64,000 nucleotides of DNA from Gnetum montanum (Eukaryota; Streptophyta; Gnetopsida; Gnetales; Gnetaceae), in contig MNCI01002977.1 in assembly GCA_015680685.1 (NCBI GenBank), positions 67,764-131,763 on the forward strand, in the 5' to 3' direction. The position numbers and the translations under genes are program-made. The notes beneath the pieces were generated by a model. It did not search any database. It was not told the DNA's origin and saw only the letters and a program-made list of their open reading frames with translations. This document shows, in pieces, positions 11,233 to 22,395 of the stretch (its first letter is position 1; the number at the start of each line of letters is the position of its first letter).

Positions 11233-12021
11233 TATACTATCTGAAATCGTTAGCGTAAGGCTGGAGGAAAACGAACGTCGAAAGATCTCCAAAGAGACAC
11301 AGACGAGCCTACCTTCACATGAGGGAAAGCTAGAAAATAAAGGTAGAGTGCCTTGGATGGTCTACACACAAATCAACCAAGGACTTCCTTGAGCGTATGC
11401 TATGGCCTATGCTGAGGTTATCTTCACGAAATGTAAAACGAAGAACTTAATGCAACAAAACGTAAACATGAATATAACGTGCAAACGTAAATGCATAAAC
11501 GTGCAATAAAATTGGATGACACAAACAATGAACCAGAAACAACAAAATGGAGGAAAAAAATGAAACTGTATTGTATTAATTGACGAAATGTACACTAGTC
11601 AAAACATAGTTGCGTGTCTCGATTGCAAGTCAGACGTTAAGATCCGATGTGGGGTGTTTGCAAGTGCTGGGGATCATGTGCATCTGGGCTTAGGATTACT
11701 GGTTTTTTTGCTTCAAAATTGCCAACCCTGTTTATGTCAATGAATGGGGTGTTTATGCATTTCACTAGGCTCAAGAGTAGGATTTTTGACTGAGATCAAT
11801 GGCTATGAGATGAGAGAAAAATAGATCGTATGACAAGTGTACATGGGCAAACTACATTCTAGACCGGATGCACTGTATCTTATAATTGCAAGCTGGCTTA
11901 CGCCCATGGAAGCAACGTAAGAGCTTGAAAAGCTCACAGATGGTGAGGCTTACAATGAAAATTTACAATGGATTCCAAAAGGGATTGACATCAGCTCGCT
12001 CAAAACTTCGTGGTCCTTTGA
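11233..12021 (-). repeat. 5' LTR of element E
   Basis: The 3' end of the LTR (minus-strand ...AGATAGTATA) abuts the PBS spacer. The U5 part is the reverse complement of B's U5 (13,440-13,617), including the block around the ACCTTCACATGAGGG-like motif. The 5' end near 12,021 is placed by similarity of ACCACGAAGTTTTGAG to the start of the D LTR (ACCACAAAATTCTGAG). The left boundary is good to about 10 bp, the right one less certain. Confidence 0.6.
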
Positions 12022-12025
12022 ATCA

Positions 12026-13617
12026 ACTATTGCAGGATGTCAATTTGAGTGGTTTGATAGCTATTTGAGGCATCTCTACTTCACTGGGGCTCCCAGTGTG
12101 AATTGATTTGGTCCTAGTGTGTCTTCAGCATGCATTTGTAGTGCTTTTGTCTACGCATGAATAGTACTCATGTTGGACTCATGCTGGATTCACGTTGCAG
12201 AGTGACCTGGGCATGAGCTGGGCGTGAGCAAGCTGGAATGGTTCATTTCACACCAAATTTTCACTTTTGAGAACTGTTTTTCAAGTGTAACTACCACCTG
12301 CTCTTGGGGGAAATCTACATGCAGAGTTTGGGCCTATTTGTGCTTGGATTTGGGCCACCTTTAGTAGCTCATGCTGGGCTCAAGCTGCCAGTGTGACCTC
12401 AGCATGACCCCAGCGTGACCTCAGTGTGACCTCAGCGTGACTAAGCTAGAATGTTGTCTTTCATGCCCGAATTTTGATTTTCTAGAGCCTGCGAACAAGT
12501 AGAAGTATTGCTTGCCCTAGGGGATTGAGTTGATGCTGAAAATTATGCTTGGGACTGCTTGATTTGATCTATTTTTATTTGGTCATGCTGGTCTCATGCT
12601 GTTAGCGTGACCCCAGCATGACCTAGGCATAAGTGAAAAAATCATGTGATTTTTAGCTTAGTTTTCAAGGTTCTAGAGGCCGTGAGCTGCAATCAACATC
12701 AGTGAAACTCGAGGGGAGTCCACATGCTTGAATTTAGACTATTTGGACTTGGTTTTAGGGCTTTGAAAGTTGGTCAAGTTGTACTCATGTTCTACTCATG
12801 CTGGGCAGTGTGACCTTAGCGTGACCTCATCGTGAGTGGCAAGATTCATGCGATTCTAGCTTGGGTTATGGGTGCTGAAGCTTGGATTGATCATCAGTGG
12901 GCCTCGAGGGGGCCTTGCCCATTCAAATTAGGATTTTTTTGACCTGATTTGGAAGCTTTCAGGGTTGGTCACATTGAGGGAAAGTTAGCTTGATACCATG
13001 AGCAAGCTGGCTTGAACAAGTTGGATGTGGGCAAGCTTAACTAGTTGAATGTGAGTTTCATGCCTTAGTCAAATTTTTGCCTCCAAAAACTTAAGAGGAT
13101 CTGAATTGTTCTCGTTTCAAATTTTTGAGCTAAAATTTTGTGGCATTTCAATCCCTAGCACTTGAGCATCTGCAAACGCTTCATCCTTCATCCTGGGGCT
13201 TAATGCTTGACCTGCCATCTACACATGCAGCTATGTTTTGACCAGTGCACTTTATTCTCTAAGTCAATACAATACAGTCTTTTGCCTTCCATTGCACTAT
13301 TTACATTATTCTGATTCATTGCGCTATTTACATTATCCTATTTCATTGTTTTACATTTTCATTATTCTAGTCCATTTTTACATTACATCTACACTTCGCT
13401 TACATATTCGTGTTATGTTTCTTACGATAAACCCAACGCAAGCCGTAGCTTACACTTGGGGAAGTACTTGGTTGATTTTTGTGTAGACCATCCAAGGAAC
13501 TCTACCTTCATTTTTCCAGCTTGCCCTCATGTGAAGGTAGGGTCATCTATATCTCTCTGGAGATCTTTCAGTGTTCATTTCTCCTCTAGCCTTCTGTCGA
13601 CGATTTCGAATAGTACA
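12026..13617 (+). repeat. 5' LTR of element B
   Basis: The right end (...AATAGTACA) is followed by a 5-nt spacer and the PBS. U5 matches D's U5 and the reverse complement of E's. If the LTR starts where E's ends, its length (about 1,590 bp) is close to the 1,582 bp of C's LTRs, but I did not find a clear TG start. It contains the four-copy tandem repeat listed separately. Confidence 0.55.
12150..12985 (+). repeat. Tandem repeat of about 200-bp units in the B LTR region (about 4 copies)
   Basis: Copies start near 12,165, 12,366, 12,583 and 12,780. Each begins with a phrase like ACTCATGCTGG, then several AGCGTGACC/AGCATGACC words, then a variable 130-bp body containing GAGGGGAGTCC-like text. 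Copies are diverged. Confidence 0.7.
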
Positions 13618-13622
13618 GAGAT

Positions 13623-13641
13623 TGTCACTAGAAGGAGAGCC
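13623..13641 (+). promoter_or_regulatory. Primer-binding site of element B
   Basis: TGTCACTAGAAGGAGAGCC lies 5 nt after the LTR end and matches the PBS of C, D and E with two to three changes. Confidence 0.75.
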
Positions 13642-14152
13642 TTGTTTTCCATCCCCATAAAACATTGATTTTGTTATCCTTCACGTGGTGCAGATCAGGT
13701 GTAGAACGCATGCTTACCTCACTTAAACCATACCAACCTATTTACGATTGGATTAAATCCTCGTAAAACTCTTACGTTGCTGCCAATACTATAATTTCTA
13801 TGACTGCCACTAAAAACATTAAGTAAAGCATACACATGCTGCAAAATCCAACACAACATACAACTCAACGCAGCGTACACACGTGCTACTACACATGCTA
13901 CAAAATGCACATCACACACGCATGTTCAGGTTGCACTCATGGTAACATTCACCCCGGCTTGCTCAAGCTAGCTTGCTTATGCTTGAGTTTCTTAAGCCAG
14001 CTTGCTTACGCCTAACTTGCTCAAGCTAGCTTGCTTATGTCCAACTTGCTCAAGCCCAACTTTCTTATGCTTGGCTTGCTAAAGCCAGCTTGCTCAAGCC
14101 CAACTTGCTTACGCTACTTACACACATCTAGCTAGTCAAGCCAGTTACACAC
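13642..14152 (+). repeat. Leader of element B with GCTTGCTCAAGC-type minisatellite
   Basis: There is no gene. From about 13,930 to 14,130 short units alternate CTTGCTCAAGCTAGCTTGCTTATG and CAAGCCCAACTTGCTTACG. Many units are internally palindromic (AAGCTAGCTT, GCTTGAGC). Confidence 0.7.
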
Positions 14153-16183
14153 ATGGAATCTTCGCAGATCAAAGCAACATTGCCCATCTCTGACCTTAAT
14201 GTCGAAATCTCAAATCCTGTGACTGCAACTGAACCCATAGTCGTCGTTGGAGAGATAAATCCTCAAGGGTCGATTCGCCGATCACTTAGGTTATAAGACA
14301 AAGATCCCACTTATACAATTCTCATCCCAAAACAATACAACTTCATCTGCGTAAAGATCCAAGCTAACCTACCCATTGATCGCATAGAAATGAAAGCAAA
14401 ACAACATTATGAACTCATCTATAAAGGAGGCCATAACTTTATCCCTTCAGCATATGACGTAATTCCCCTCTTTGAATCCCATCATGAACTCATATCCCAG
14501 ATCCTCATGGCAAGGAATCAAACCTTGTAGCAACCCACTGTAGAGCCTCAAAATGGAGATGAGGAAGATGATTTCGTAGCTCAATCCGAACATGCGGATT
14601 TGTACCACACTCTCAATCCTCATACTTACAAAAATCCATTATTCCACCCTTTCATGGAAGAGACCATGCCTCTTCATGCATTTAAAAGCACTCAAGCATC
14701 TATTTCTCAATAGGAAGCTTCCATCCCCATTCCTACTTTCCCTATGACCAACACCCAATTCAAGGCGGCCACCCCTGTTATTCCTCTAGTTACTACATTA
14801 CCCCCTCTTCTACAAGTACAACCCCAACAACTCTCCTCTCAAGTTAATATAGGAGTGACATTCCCACCCCAAATAATTGGGATGCCATCCGTAATACCCA
14901 CTTCTACATCTACTCATTCTATACCACGAGTGCAAATCTAAGAAATACCCTTCACTACTTCAACTCAATAGATTCAAGGTGTTTCCTCACAACTTGTAAC
15001 TGGGCAGTGGCCCACACCCGGCATTCAACAACATCAACCGGCTCATTACAGCATACCACCTGTTACAATCCCATCCATGAATGTCCCTCAAGTACAACCA
15101 TCAACAACCCTATAGTCATCTTTCCCACAAATCACACAACAATATAACCATTATCATGCTCAATCTAGCCAACTCGCTAGTCCACCTAGTGCCCAAGAAT
15201 GGGTAGAGGCTAGAAAAACAATGCAAGCATTGATTGATGAGGTAAAGCGCCTCAAAATTGCAAACACTAAAGAAGTCAAGGTGATGGATTTTTATCAGGA
15301 TGATCCAATTAGCTCTTTAGTGCCACCATTAACTCTGCCAAAAGGAATTTCATGGCCACAGTTGACCAAGTATAATGAAGAGGGAGATCCAAATGCTCAC
15401 CTAGTGACATTTTGATTAGAGTGTCTATTACTTCAAGCCTAGCCTCACGCAATCCTACATGTGTTTTCCATGTCCTTAACTAGAAGAGCTTTAGACTAGT
15501 ACCGAGCCCTACCACGTAACTCCATATCCTCTCTAGAGGATTTGTTACATTAATTCATTGCCTGTTTTAAGTATAACCTGAAGCCTGAAGCCACGCTAGA
15601 CAGTCTAATTCAAATAAAACAAGCACCATTAGAGCTCATAAAAAAGTTCATCCAAAGATGGAGTGCTACTCTTAATGAACTTCACGAGCCTATCCTGGAA
15701 ACGTATTTACTTACCATCCTCAAGAGTGCCGTGAATGATTTCATTAAGTCAAAACTCTATTATCTGAACACTCGTACTTTGAGTTAGGCATTTGTCCAAA
15801 TAAAAAACATAGAAGATGTGGCATAGACAAGTCATGACCCAGCTTACCTAACTTTCAAAAGCCAACATACAAAGAAAGATAAAGACAAGTCTAAAGTAAT
15901 AGGCGCAGCAGTGGTAGAGACATTTCGACCCAACAATGCGGGATAGAAAGGGAAACAATCCACTGCCCCCACTGGTCATGAAAGAACCACTCCTACACCT
16001 ACACCTGAACCCTCTTCTACTCAAACTGCTAACACAAGACATACTCATACCTTCAAATGAAAAGACCCTGCCCAGTACACACCCTTACCCATGAAGCCTT
16101 CACAACTACTAGACCAACTTCTAAAGGCCAGGTTGATTCAACATAAACAAATATCCCCTGTAGCATCTCAAAGACACGACTGA
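14153..16183 (+). pseudogene. gag: gag of element B (many stops)
   Basis: Gag starts at 14,153 (MESSQIKAT-), shared with E. The conserved blocks appear in order: YNFICVKIQANLPIDRIEMKA near 14,340, AQSEH near 14,580, FYQDDPISS near 15,290, LTKYNEEGDPNAHLVTF near 15,365, the degenerate LTRRALD-YRALP near 15,480, and the LNELHEPILE block near 15,670. Stops occur about every 50-100 codons, mostly TAA/TAG where related copies have Gln. The frame ends at TGA 16,181-16,183, directly before the zinc-knuckle and protease region, which continues in the same frame. Confidence 0.8.
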
Positions 16184-17914
16184 TACTATTAGTTGGTTAA
16201 AAACCCAATGTTGGAAATAGCTAATGAACCCCCTGTCCCAAGGGGTTTCAGGTTAGACATATTCTGTGAGTATCACCAATGATGTGGGCATGGAACCGAC
16301 TATTAATTTACCCTAAAATAAGACATACAATGTATGATTAATAGAGGTGAGATAGTCTTTGATGAAGCCAACTGAGTAAGACCTCAAAATTAGTCTATGG
16401 GGGTCTACAAAGACCCTCTTAACACCAAAGAGTTGCCCTATGTGATTAACACCATACATGTCGGCAATGAACAAGACATCCCACGAAGGCCTTTTATGAT
16501 TCATGTGCCTGCTAAAATCCTTTCTTTTGCTACATATACATCTTCTACATCCTGAAAATTGTTCGTCATCCAAGTGCACCCTGAGGTTGCAACAGCAAAC
16601 TTGCCATCGCAAACTCGACCCACTTCATTTGTAATTCGGGTGCCGAAACACTCCGATGTGAAACCCCCAATAGTTCTCCCACAACCCTCGCGACAACACC
16701 TCACTGATAAACTGACCAGAGAACGTTTGGCCAAAGAAAATCATGGTCATGAGTTAGGACCACCAAAACCCACACCACTGAATGTTGTCCCTATGGTTCC
16801 AACTACTGATTAGCCTAGCACGAGTCATCAAGACAAGAACTCGGGAATGTCCAATGTCCCGAACCTACTAGCTATAGTTAATAACGCAAAAGTTTTTTCA
16901 TGAGAGATACAAATGTTGGATCAAATGGATCCAATTTCAATAGATAAAAATATTTTAAATAGCAAAGACTTGGAAAGTGCCCTAACCCAAGTTACACAGG
17001 CCTTAAAACAAAAGAACACCTCTCTAAGCCTATATGACCTAGTAATGACCTCCCTAGTACATCGGGAAGCTCTAGTGCGTATGTTGACTTCAATTCCTGT
17101 TAGTGAAGACCTTCATGCGAATGAACCATCTATTTACGTCATATTGTCTCCACATCAAGAATCGAGGTCCACATCTCTAGGATTTCATGCCAATGACATT
17201 AAACGAGATGAAAAAATAGGAGAGGTCACTACCACCCCTATGCTTATAACAATACAAGTTAACCAATTTAAGATACATAGGGTGCATGTTGATGACAGAG
17301 CAGCTACAAATGTAATACCTTTTTCTATCATTGAGTGACTGGGCCTCATAGAACAAATGTGGCCAACAACAACATCATTTTTGAAATCTTTCAGTGGTTC
17401 CCGTGTCATGGTAAAAGGCATGGTTACCCTGTGTTTCATAGCAGGGGACCAATTCCCCACATCGACCGAATTTGTGATCGTGGATGAAATGTTGGGGTTC
17501 AATCTAATTTTGGGATGCCCTTGGTTAGCTCAATTGAAAGCCGTATCCTCATCGATTCATCAAGAAATCCACCTACCTTATGAGGGTGGTGAAATCGTAA
17601 TACACGAGGATGCGGCAACATCACTTACTTCCTCACACGTAGGAACGAACCAAGAGTCAAAGATTGAACTCTCTGAATCTAGACAAGACACCACTAATGA
17701 AAACCTAGACATTGGTCAATCTCCAACCCATGACCTTCCTAAAATAGAGGAATCATCAGAAGAGGCAGACATAGGAGCCATTCCCATAGATGTCCCTTAG
17801 TCAGAACTACCATTTGACATATTCAGCGAAGGGGATGACGAGTATAAGATCACACCTACAAGTCCCACCCTTCACAACAAATTACAAAAATTAAAGAAAC
17901 AAACCAAAAACTAA
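16184..17914 (+). pseudogene. pro: Zinc-knuckle linker and retropepsin of element B
   Basis: The first part has the variant zinc knuckle C-x2-H-x4-H-x4-C in damaged form (CEYHQ-CGHGTDY- near 16,270), then a Pro-rich linker with repeated VIRVP/VIQVHP phrases. The protease lies at about 17,285-17,570: VDDRAATNVIP with the catalytic Asp, then GFNLILGCPWLAQL as the second signature. The usual DDG is DDR here, a likely inactivating change. The frame shifts near 17,340 and ends with an acidic tail at TAA 17,912-17,914. In D and C the same layout is seen, so gag and pro were originally one reading frame. Confidence 0.75.
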
Positions 17915-18422
17915 GATAAACCACCATGCGTCTGAAATTACATTAAACTACCAAATGTTAGCAACGACGTTAAACTAGCCACGATCAAAGATGACCAGTT
18001 CTTCTAAATTCACTGAAATAGCTACGGTCTCCTCCCTTTCTTTGACAAATATCCAACAGTCCATCATGACTTTAAACTGATGAGCATGGCCCAAAATTTC
18101 CTTAAACTAGAGCACAGTACATTAATAATTTACCAAAATCTCGCTACGGTATTCTCGTTTACATTCAGCAAATTACGATTTCCGTTTATCTTATGTTTAC
18201 CGGTCATGTTTCCAGTTTGCGTTTACCTTCACAAATAAACTTGAAAAAATGAAATAAAATATATAAAATATGGTGTTAACATGGAAATAGGATGACGACA
18301 TATTACACCATGATCATGGTTATATCTGTTCTCATACATCCCAAAAAACAACAAAACAAGCTAAAAAACTAAAGAAAAAACTGACAAAAAAATGTCAACA
18401 CTGACAAGACTAACAAGCCAAA
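17915..18422 (+). other. Region between protease and antisense gene in element B, TAAACT array
   Basis: There is no gene. From about 17,930 to 18,130 there are five or six spaced copies of a motif like ATGACnnTAAACTAG, the same array that follows protease in D (52,775-53,110) and C (33,830-34,000). The rest is A-rich. Confidence 0.6.
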
Positions 18423-20166
18423 TCATGCACCAGCATTAGGAGGGGGCTGATCCACAAACTCCTCTATGTCATCAACTCCCATCCCATTGGGCCAGCCTCA
18501 CAACCACCACGTCCCTATCACAAAAAAGAAAAAAAAAACAACAAAATAAGTAAACACAAACAAACAGATTAAAAGAGCAAAAACACTAAGAAAAATGATG
18601 ATGACTAAAGGAAATAAAACGATACAAGACTAAAACACTCACATGTGAGCAAGGCCTGAGATTAGTTTTCAAGCATCGTAGAATCTCTTCTTTGGACACA
18701 CAAGCCCAGTCTTTCTCAAGTCCAAGGTCAATATTGGCTAAGGTTTTACCTTTGTCCACTAAAGACCAGGAAGGGCGCTCAAGAGAAAACATACTTGTTG
18801 AAGCTTCCTCAGACATAGTGGTAATGGATCTCTCAGGAGACCCCTCCACTTCTGTACACTCAACAAACTTATCATAGGAAGAGCGCAAGCCTAACCCCTT
18901 GACAAACATCTCCAACCAGCGTCGTTCAATTGATTCCTCCTTCAACCACTTTTTGTATTGATGCTTATGATCCTTCTAATCCTAGTCCCATTTACGTACT
19001 TTGGATGCTTTATAATCCTTCTAATCCTATTCAATAAATTTATTTGATCCCCTTGCTCAGCTAGATCCTGAGTTGCCTACACCTTGTTATTCAAGACTGT
19101 CCAATAGCATGCATAGGTGATCTCAGACGTACACCAGGTACTATCACTAGCCAATCTAGCAGAGGAAAAATCATAACGAGCTTGCAAGTCATTCCTTTCC
19201 TCTACTACCTTCGTCAAATTTTCTTTCAATGATTGAAATTCATGCCATAAATGTTCAATCGAGTGCCTGGAAGCCCAAAGAGACTTGGCATTCAGAACAA
19301 CACAACCCGAAACTACATCATAAATCCCTCTTAGGATCTGCTCAATATCTTTGGGCAATTTAGGGAGACCATCAATATGGGTGGCCTTGGAAGGACTGCA
19401 TTGAAGCTTTGCACCTACAAGTACAAACATCACACATATGAGCTAATAAGATCACTAATAGATACAATAGCATAATGAGTTCAGGCACTTGGTATAAAAT
19501 ACACACCTAATTCAGGATGAGCCTGTTGTAGACGAGCAACAAAATCATTGATGATGCCCGTAACAAAGTCTAATTTATTGGGCATCTTAGGCCATGACCT
19601 AAATTGACCAGTAGATGCTGAATCTAGATGGGAGGGTACCTCAACTGGGGCCTGTAGCTCTAACACATCTTCTTGTGATGCATGTGCTTCAGGCGCTTCA
19701 ACATCCACATCTAGTGTTAAGACAAGTCATGATAATCAAAACAATCTGCAAAGCTAAGAAGTACGAAATGCCAATCAAACTATAAAAACATACCAAGGAA
19801 CCCTTTGCTGGTCAGCTCAGGTGGATCACCAAGGTGTAAAGACCCATCAAATAAGTTGTCAAAAACACCTTTCTCCTAGCTTGAATGCTTAAGGGCATCT
19901 AAAGCCTCAGCAAGTGTTACTTCCATGGCATCTGTTTCATCCTCTCCTCGTAAGATGGGAATATCCTCAGTTGTTTCTTATCTCATTTCCTCCTATTCAT
20001 TTAGCCCAGTGATAACCATTTTGGGCTTACCCATTGGAGCTAATTCTTCCCTTTCCTTCTCAAGGGTATCCTCTATAATCACCAAAACATCTAAAGTTAG
20101 CATGACATAATAGGTACGCATACTTAAGCAAGAAAATAAATTAAAAAAGTGTTAAAAACACTTAAA

Positions 20167-20202
<36 letters not shown>

Positions 20203-22225
20203 AATAAAAATAATACTTATCCACCCCTAGCAAGATGAATCGAATCTTCTTGGCTTTCAGCGGTCTCGCCTCCATACCAAGCTTCCTTGAACGCTCAACC
20301 TTTCTCACCTTGGCCTTGGCCTTCCCGACGGTCTTCTAAATCAAACACTCAGCTCTCCTAATAGCTGTGTGCATTTTAGGTGGTTTCAACCCCAATTTAT
20401 CATGCGAATGGTTGGAACGACTAACTGCACCCCCTGTTGTGATGGAGACTGATTCTTCGATGCCTTCGGGTGGATATTGGCATCTAGTGGTGTTAAATAG
20501 ATGATGGATCCAGGGGCAAGACAATGGTGAACAATCCCATAACACATAATGGTTATCTCCATAGACCACTAAGAACTCAACAAACCTACAAAGATAGCCC
20601 ATGAAAAAGGCAAAGTAAAATGGGATCTAGCATCAACATTCGATCGTAGCCTGATGATCTCTCCATGGAGCCCTAACCCAAGGAACTGTGCCTAATTGTA
20701 GCACATACCAGTCTCCAAGACTGAGCGCATAACACGTGCTGACTCAACCCCAAGATTTCTCTCCTGAGAAAGGGACTTAGGAAATGCTCGTGCTCTGAAG
20801 AGCGGATACAAAAAATTGACCTCTGTCAAACAGGTATCAACTTGCATAGTAAAACCCTTAGGACCCTGTGGTACACCTAACCAATCCTCAAATTCCTTGA
20901 TCACACAGCCTTCTCTAGTTCCTCTATCCACCGCCACCTTAGCACCATCCACTGGTACACCGAAAAGATCGGAAGGCACTAAATAGGTCCATCAAGCTCG
21001 CATTGGTAAGGCAGCTAATGATTTGTTTAGGTACCTTCTTGTGTAGCCATCGTTGTGACTCCTCTGTCTTTCCAAACTTCATAGAGAGCGTGGCCTCAGT
21101 GCGCCTGGATAGAACAGTAACCTCATCAAGAGGAACAGCCACTGTAGAAAAGACAAAGAAGACATTGAGCAAAAAGTTAAGAGTATGATAAGCAATGATG
21201 TAACAAAAATGAAAACCAAGCCTGAAACATAATCATTCACCGTTAGCAAATGGAGTAGGTACATTTGGTACACGATCAACCATTTGGGGAAAAACTGGCC
21301 CATCAAGAGACCAATCCTCATGCAGCCAGCCATAAACTTTACAACATTCAAAGGCCCTATAAAATTGCCTAGGATAATTGCTAATAGCACCCTTGGTTTT
21401 ATCTAGCACCATAGCACGAAGAGTGGGGTCCATCATGAATGCCTCCAAAGTTGTGCCTGCTAAAGCAAGCCCACTATCATCCTCATGCAATCCATGCCCA
21501 TCAACACGAGGCCTGTGAAGGCAAAGCATTCATACGTAAGCAATGATACAACGTTAAAGGAACCAAAGTAAAGATGAGTATAAAAGAGCATACATGTCTA
21601 CTTTGTACACTGTTCCAGGTGGATTTTGGAACAATGTATGCACATAGAAAGCTAGAAAAATAGTGTTACTACTATTGTAATGGCTGCAAGATGGTAATCT
21701 CCACACACAGGTCAGGGGACATGTGGATCTAGGGTCTTCAGGAACACCTCCCTCGACTGTATATAGTCCCTCATCTATGTCAACAACGAAGGCTAACATA
21801 CCTCATGTTGAGCCAGGCAACATGGTCTCAATAATATCACGAGTCAGCTACTCACTCAAATGAGACCATATGACAATGCTAAAATTCTACAAAATAAATG
21901 ATAGAAATTCACCAACATTTGGACAAAACCATATTACATGAGGCCTGATCCGCATGTCATAGCTAGGTATGTTTGGTTCTAAAAGGCCAAACCAAGATAG
22001 CACACTGACAAGTTCAACCACAAGGAGAAAACGCCTAAGCCCCGTGCATAGAGTAAGAACTTTAGGTAAGTGAATTAAAACATATAAAACATATAAATTA
22101 AAAATGAAATAAAATAAGGCAATAAATAAACCCAACAAGTAAATAATGTTCAACACACTCACGTCACCCCATGAGACAAGGACATCAATGTCTATTTGAT
22201 GAATGTAATGCTCGTTGGGGTACAT
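18423..22225 (-). pseudogene. Antisense multi-exon gene of element B: HAD/FCP1-like domain plus coiled coil (decayed)
   Basis: Minus-strand exons, by splice signals and alignment with D and C: an uncertain first exon near 22,225-22,160; about 22,046-21,595 (HAD-like part; WSHLSE, NTIFLA, FQNPPGTVY); 21,512-21,241; 21,141-20,222; 20,090-19,794; 19,710-19,507; 19,414-18,643 (helical, ending SKEEILRCL-); 18,514-18,423 (short acidic tail, VDDIEEFVDQPPPNAGA, stop). Most introns keep GT-AG; the donors near 22,046 (acceptor) and 20,222 (GATAAG) are mutated. About 49 codons are missing in exon 3 relative to D, between MDLF and FGVPVDG near 20,975, with a frame change. Several stops are present. The expression direction is opposite to gag-pol. 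Its upstream side is cut by element C. Confidence 0.75.
20168..20200. repeat. (AT)n microsatellite
   Basis: About 16 AT dinucleotides lie in the intron between exons 3 and 4 of the B antisense gene. Confidence 0.95.
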
Positions 22226-22390
22226 TTAAAAAATTCATTTACAAATACAAAACATGTACATTCACTGTCTAGCCCAAGAAACTAAAAACAAAAGGGCATA
22301 AATAACCAACAACATCGAATGAATAAGTTACTCACACACCAGTTCTAGGGAATTCATGTTATAGTGCACGTTGCAGTAAAAGTAAAAGTG

Positions 22391-22395
22391 ACAAG
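22391..22395. other. Left target-site duplication of element C (ACAAG)
   Basis: ACAAG precedes the TG of the C LTR and is repeated at 39,840-39,844 directly after its CA. Five bases is the usual duplication length for Ty3/gypsy integrases. Confidence 0.95.

Larger units (their letters stand above)
1..12021 (-). mobile_element. Element E: Tat/Ogre-like Ty3/gypsy retrotransposon, partial and interrupted
   Basis: On the minus strand it runs 5' LTR (from about 12,021 to 11,233), PBS, gag (10,569-8,771), then after an interruption the repeat-rich pre-RT region (about 3,900-2,364) and RT-RNase H up to the window edge. The integrase and 3' LTR would lie left of position 1. Gag and RT are closely related to those of element B. 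The protease and any antisense gene are missing: gag homology to B stops near 8,770, and B-like sequence resumes only near 3,900. Between them is unrelated DNA including another gypsy gag-pro. I infer a deletion plus insertion in an old element, but the two halves could also be pieces of different copies. Confidence 0.7.

Noticed and set aside
21003-21188. Plus-strand small frames across the antisense gene of B, and many similar ones opposite gag, RT and integrase in all elements
   Set aside because: They are shadows of the real coding strand: they follow its codon structure and end where its frame shifts, with no conserved motifs of their own.
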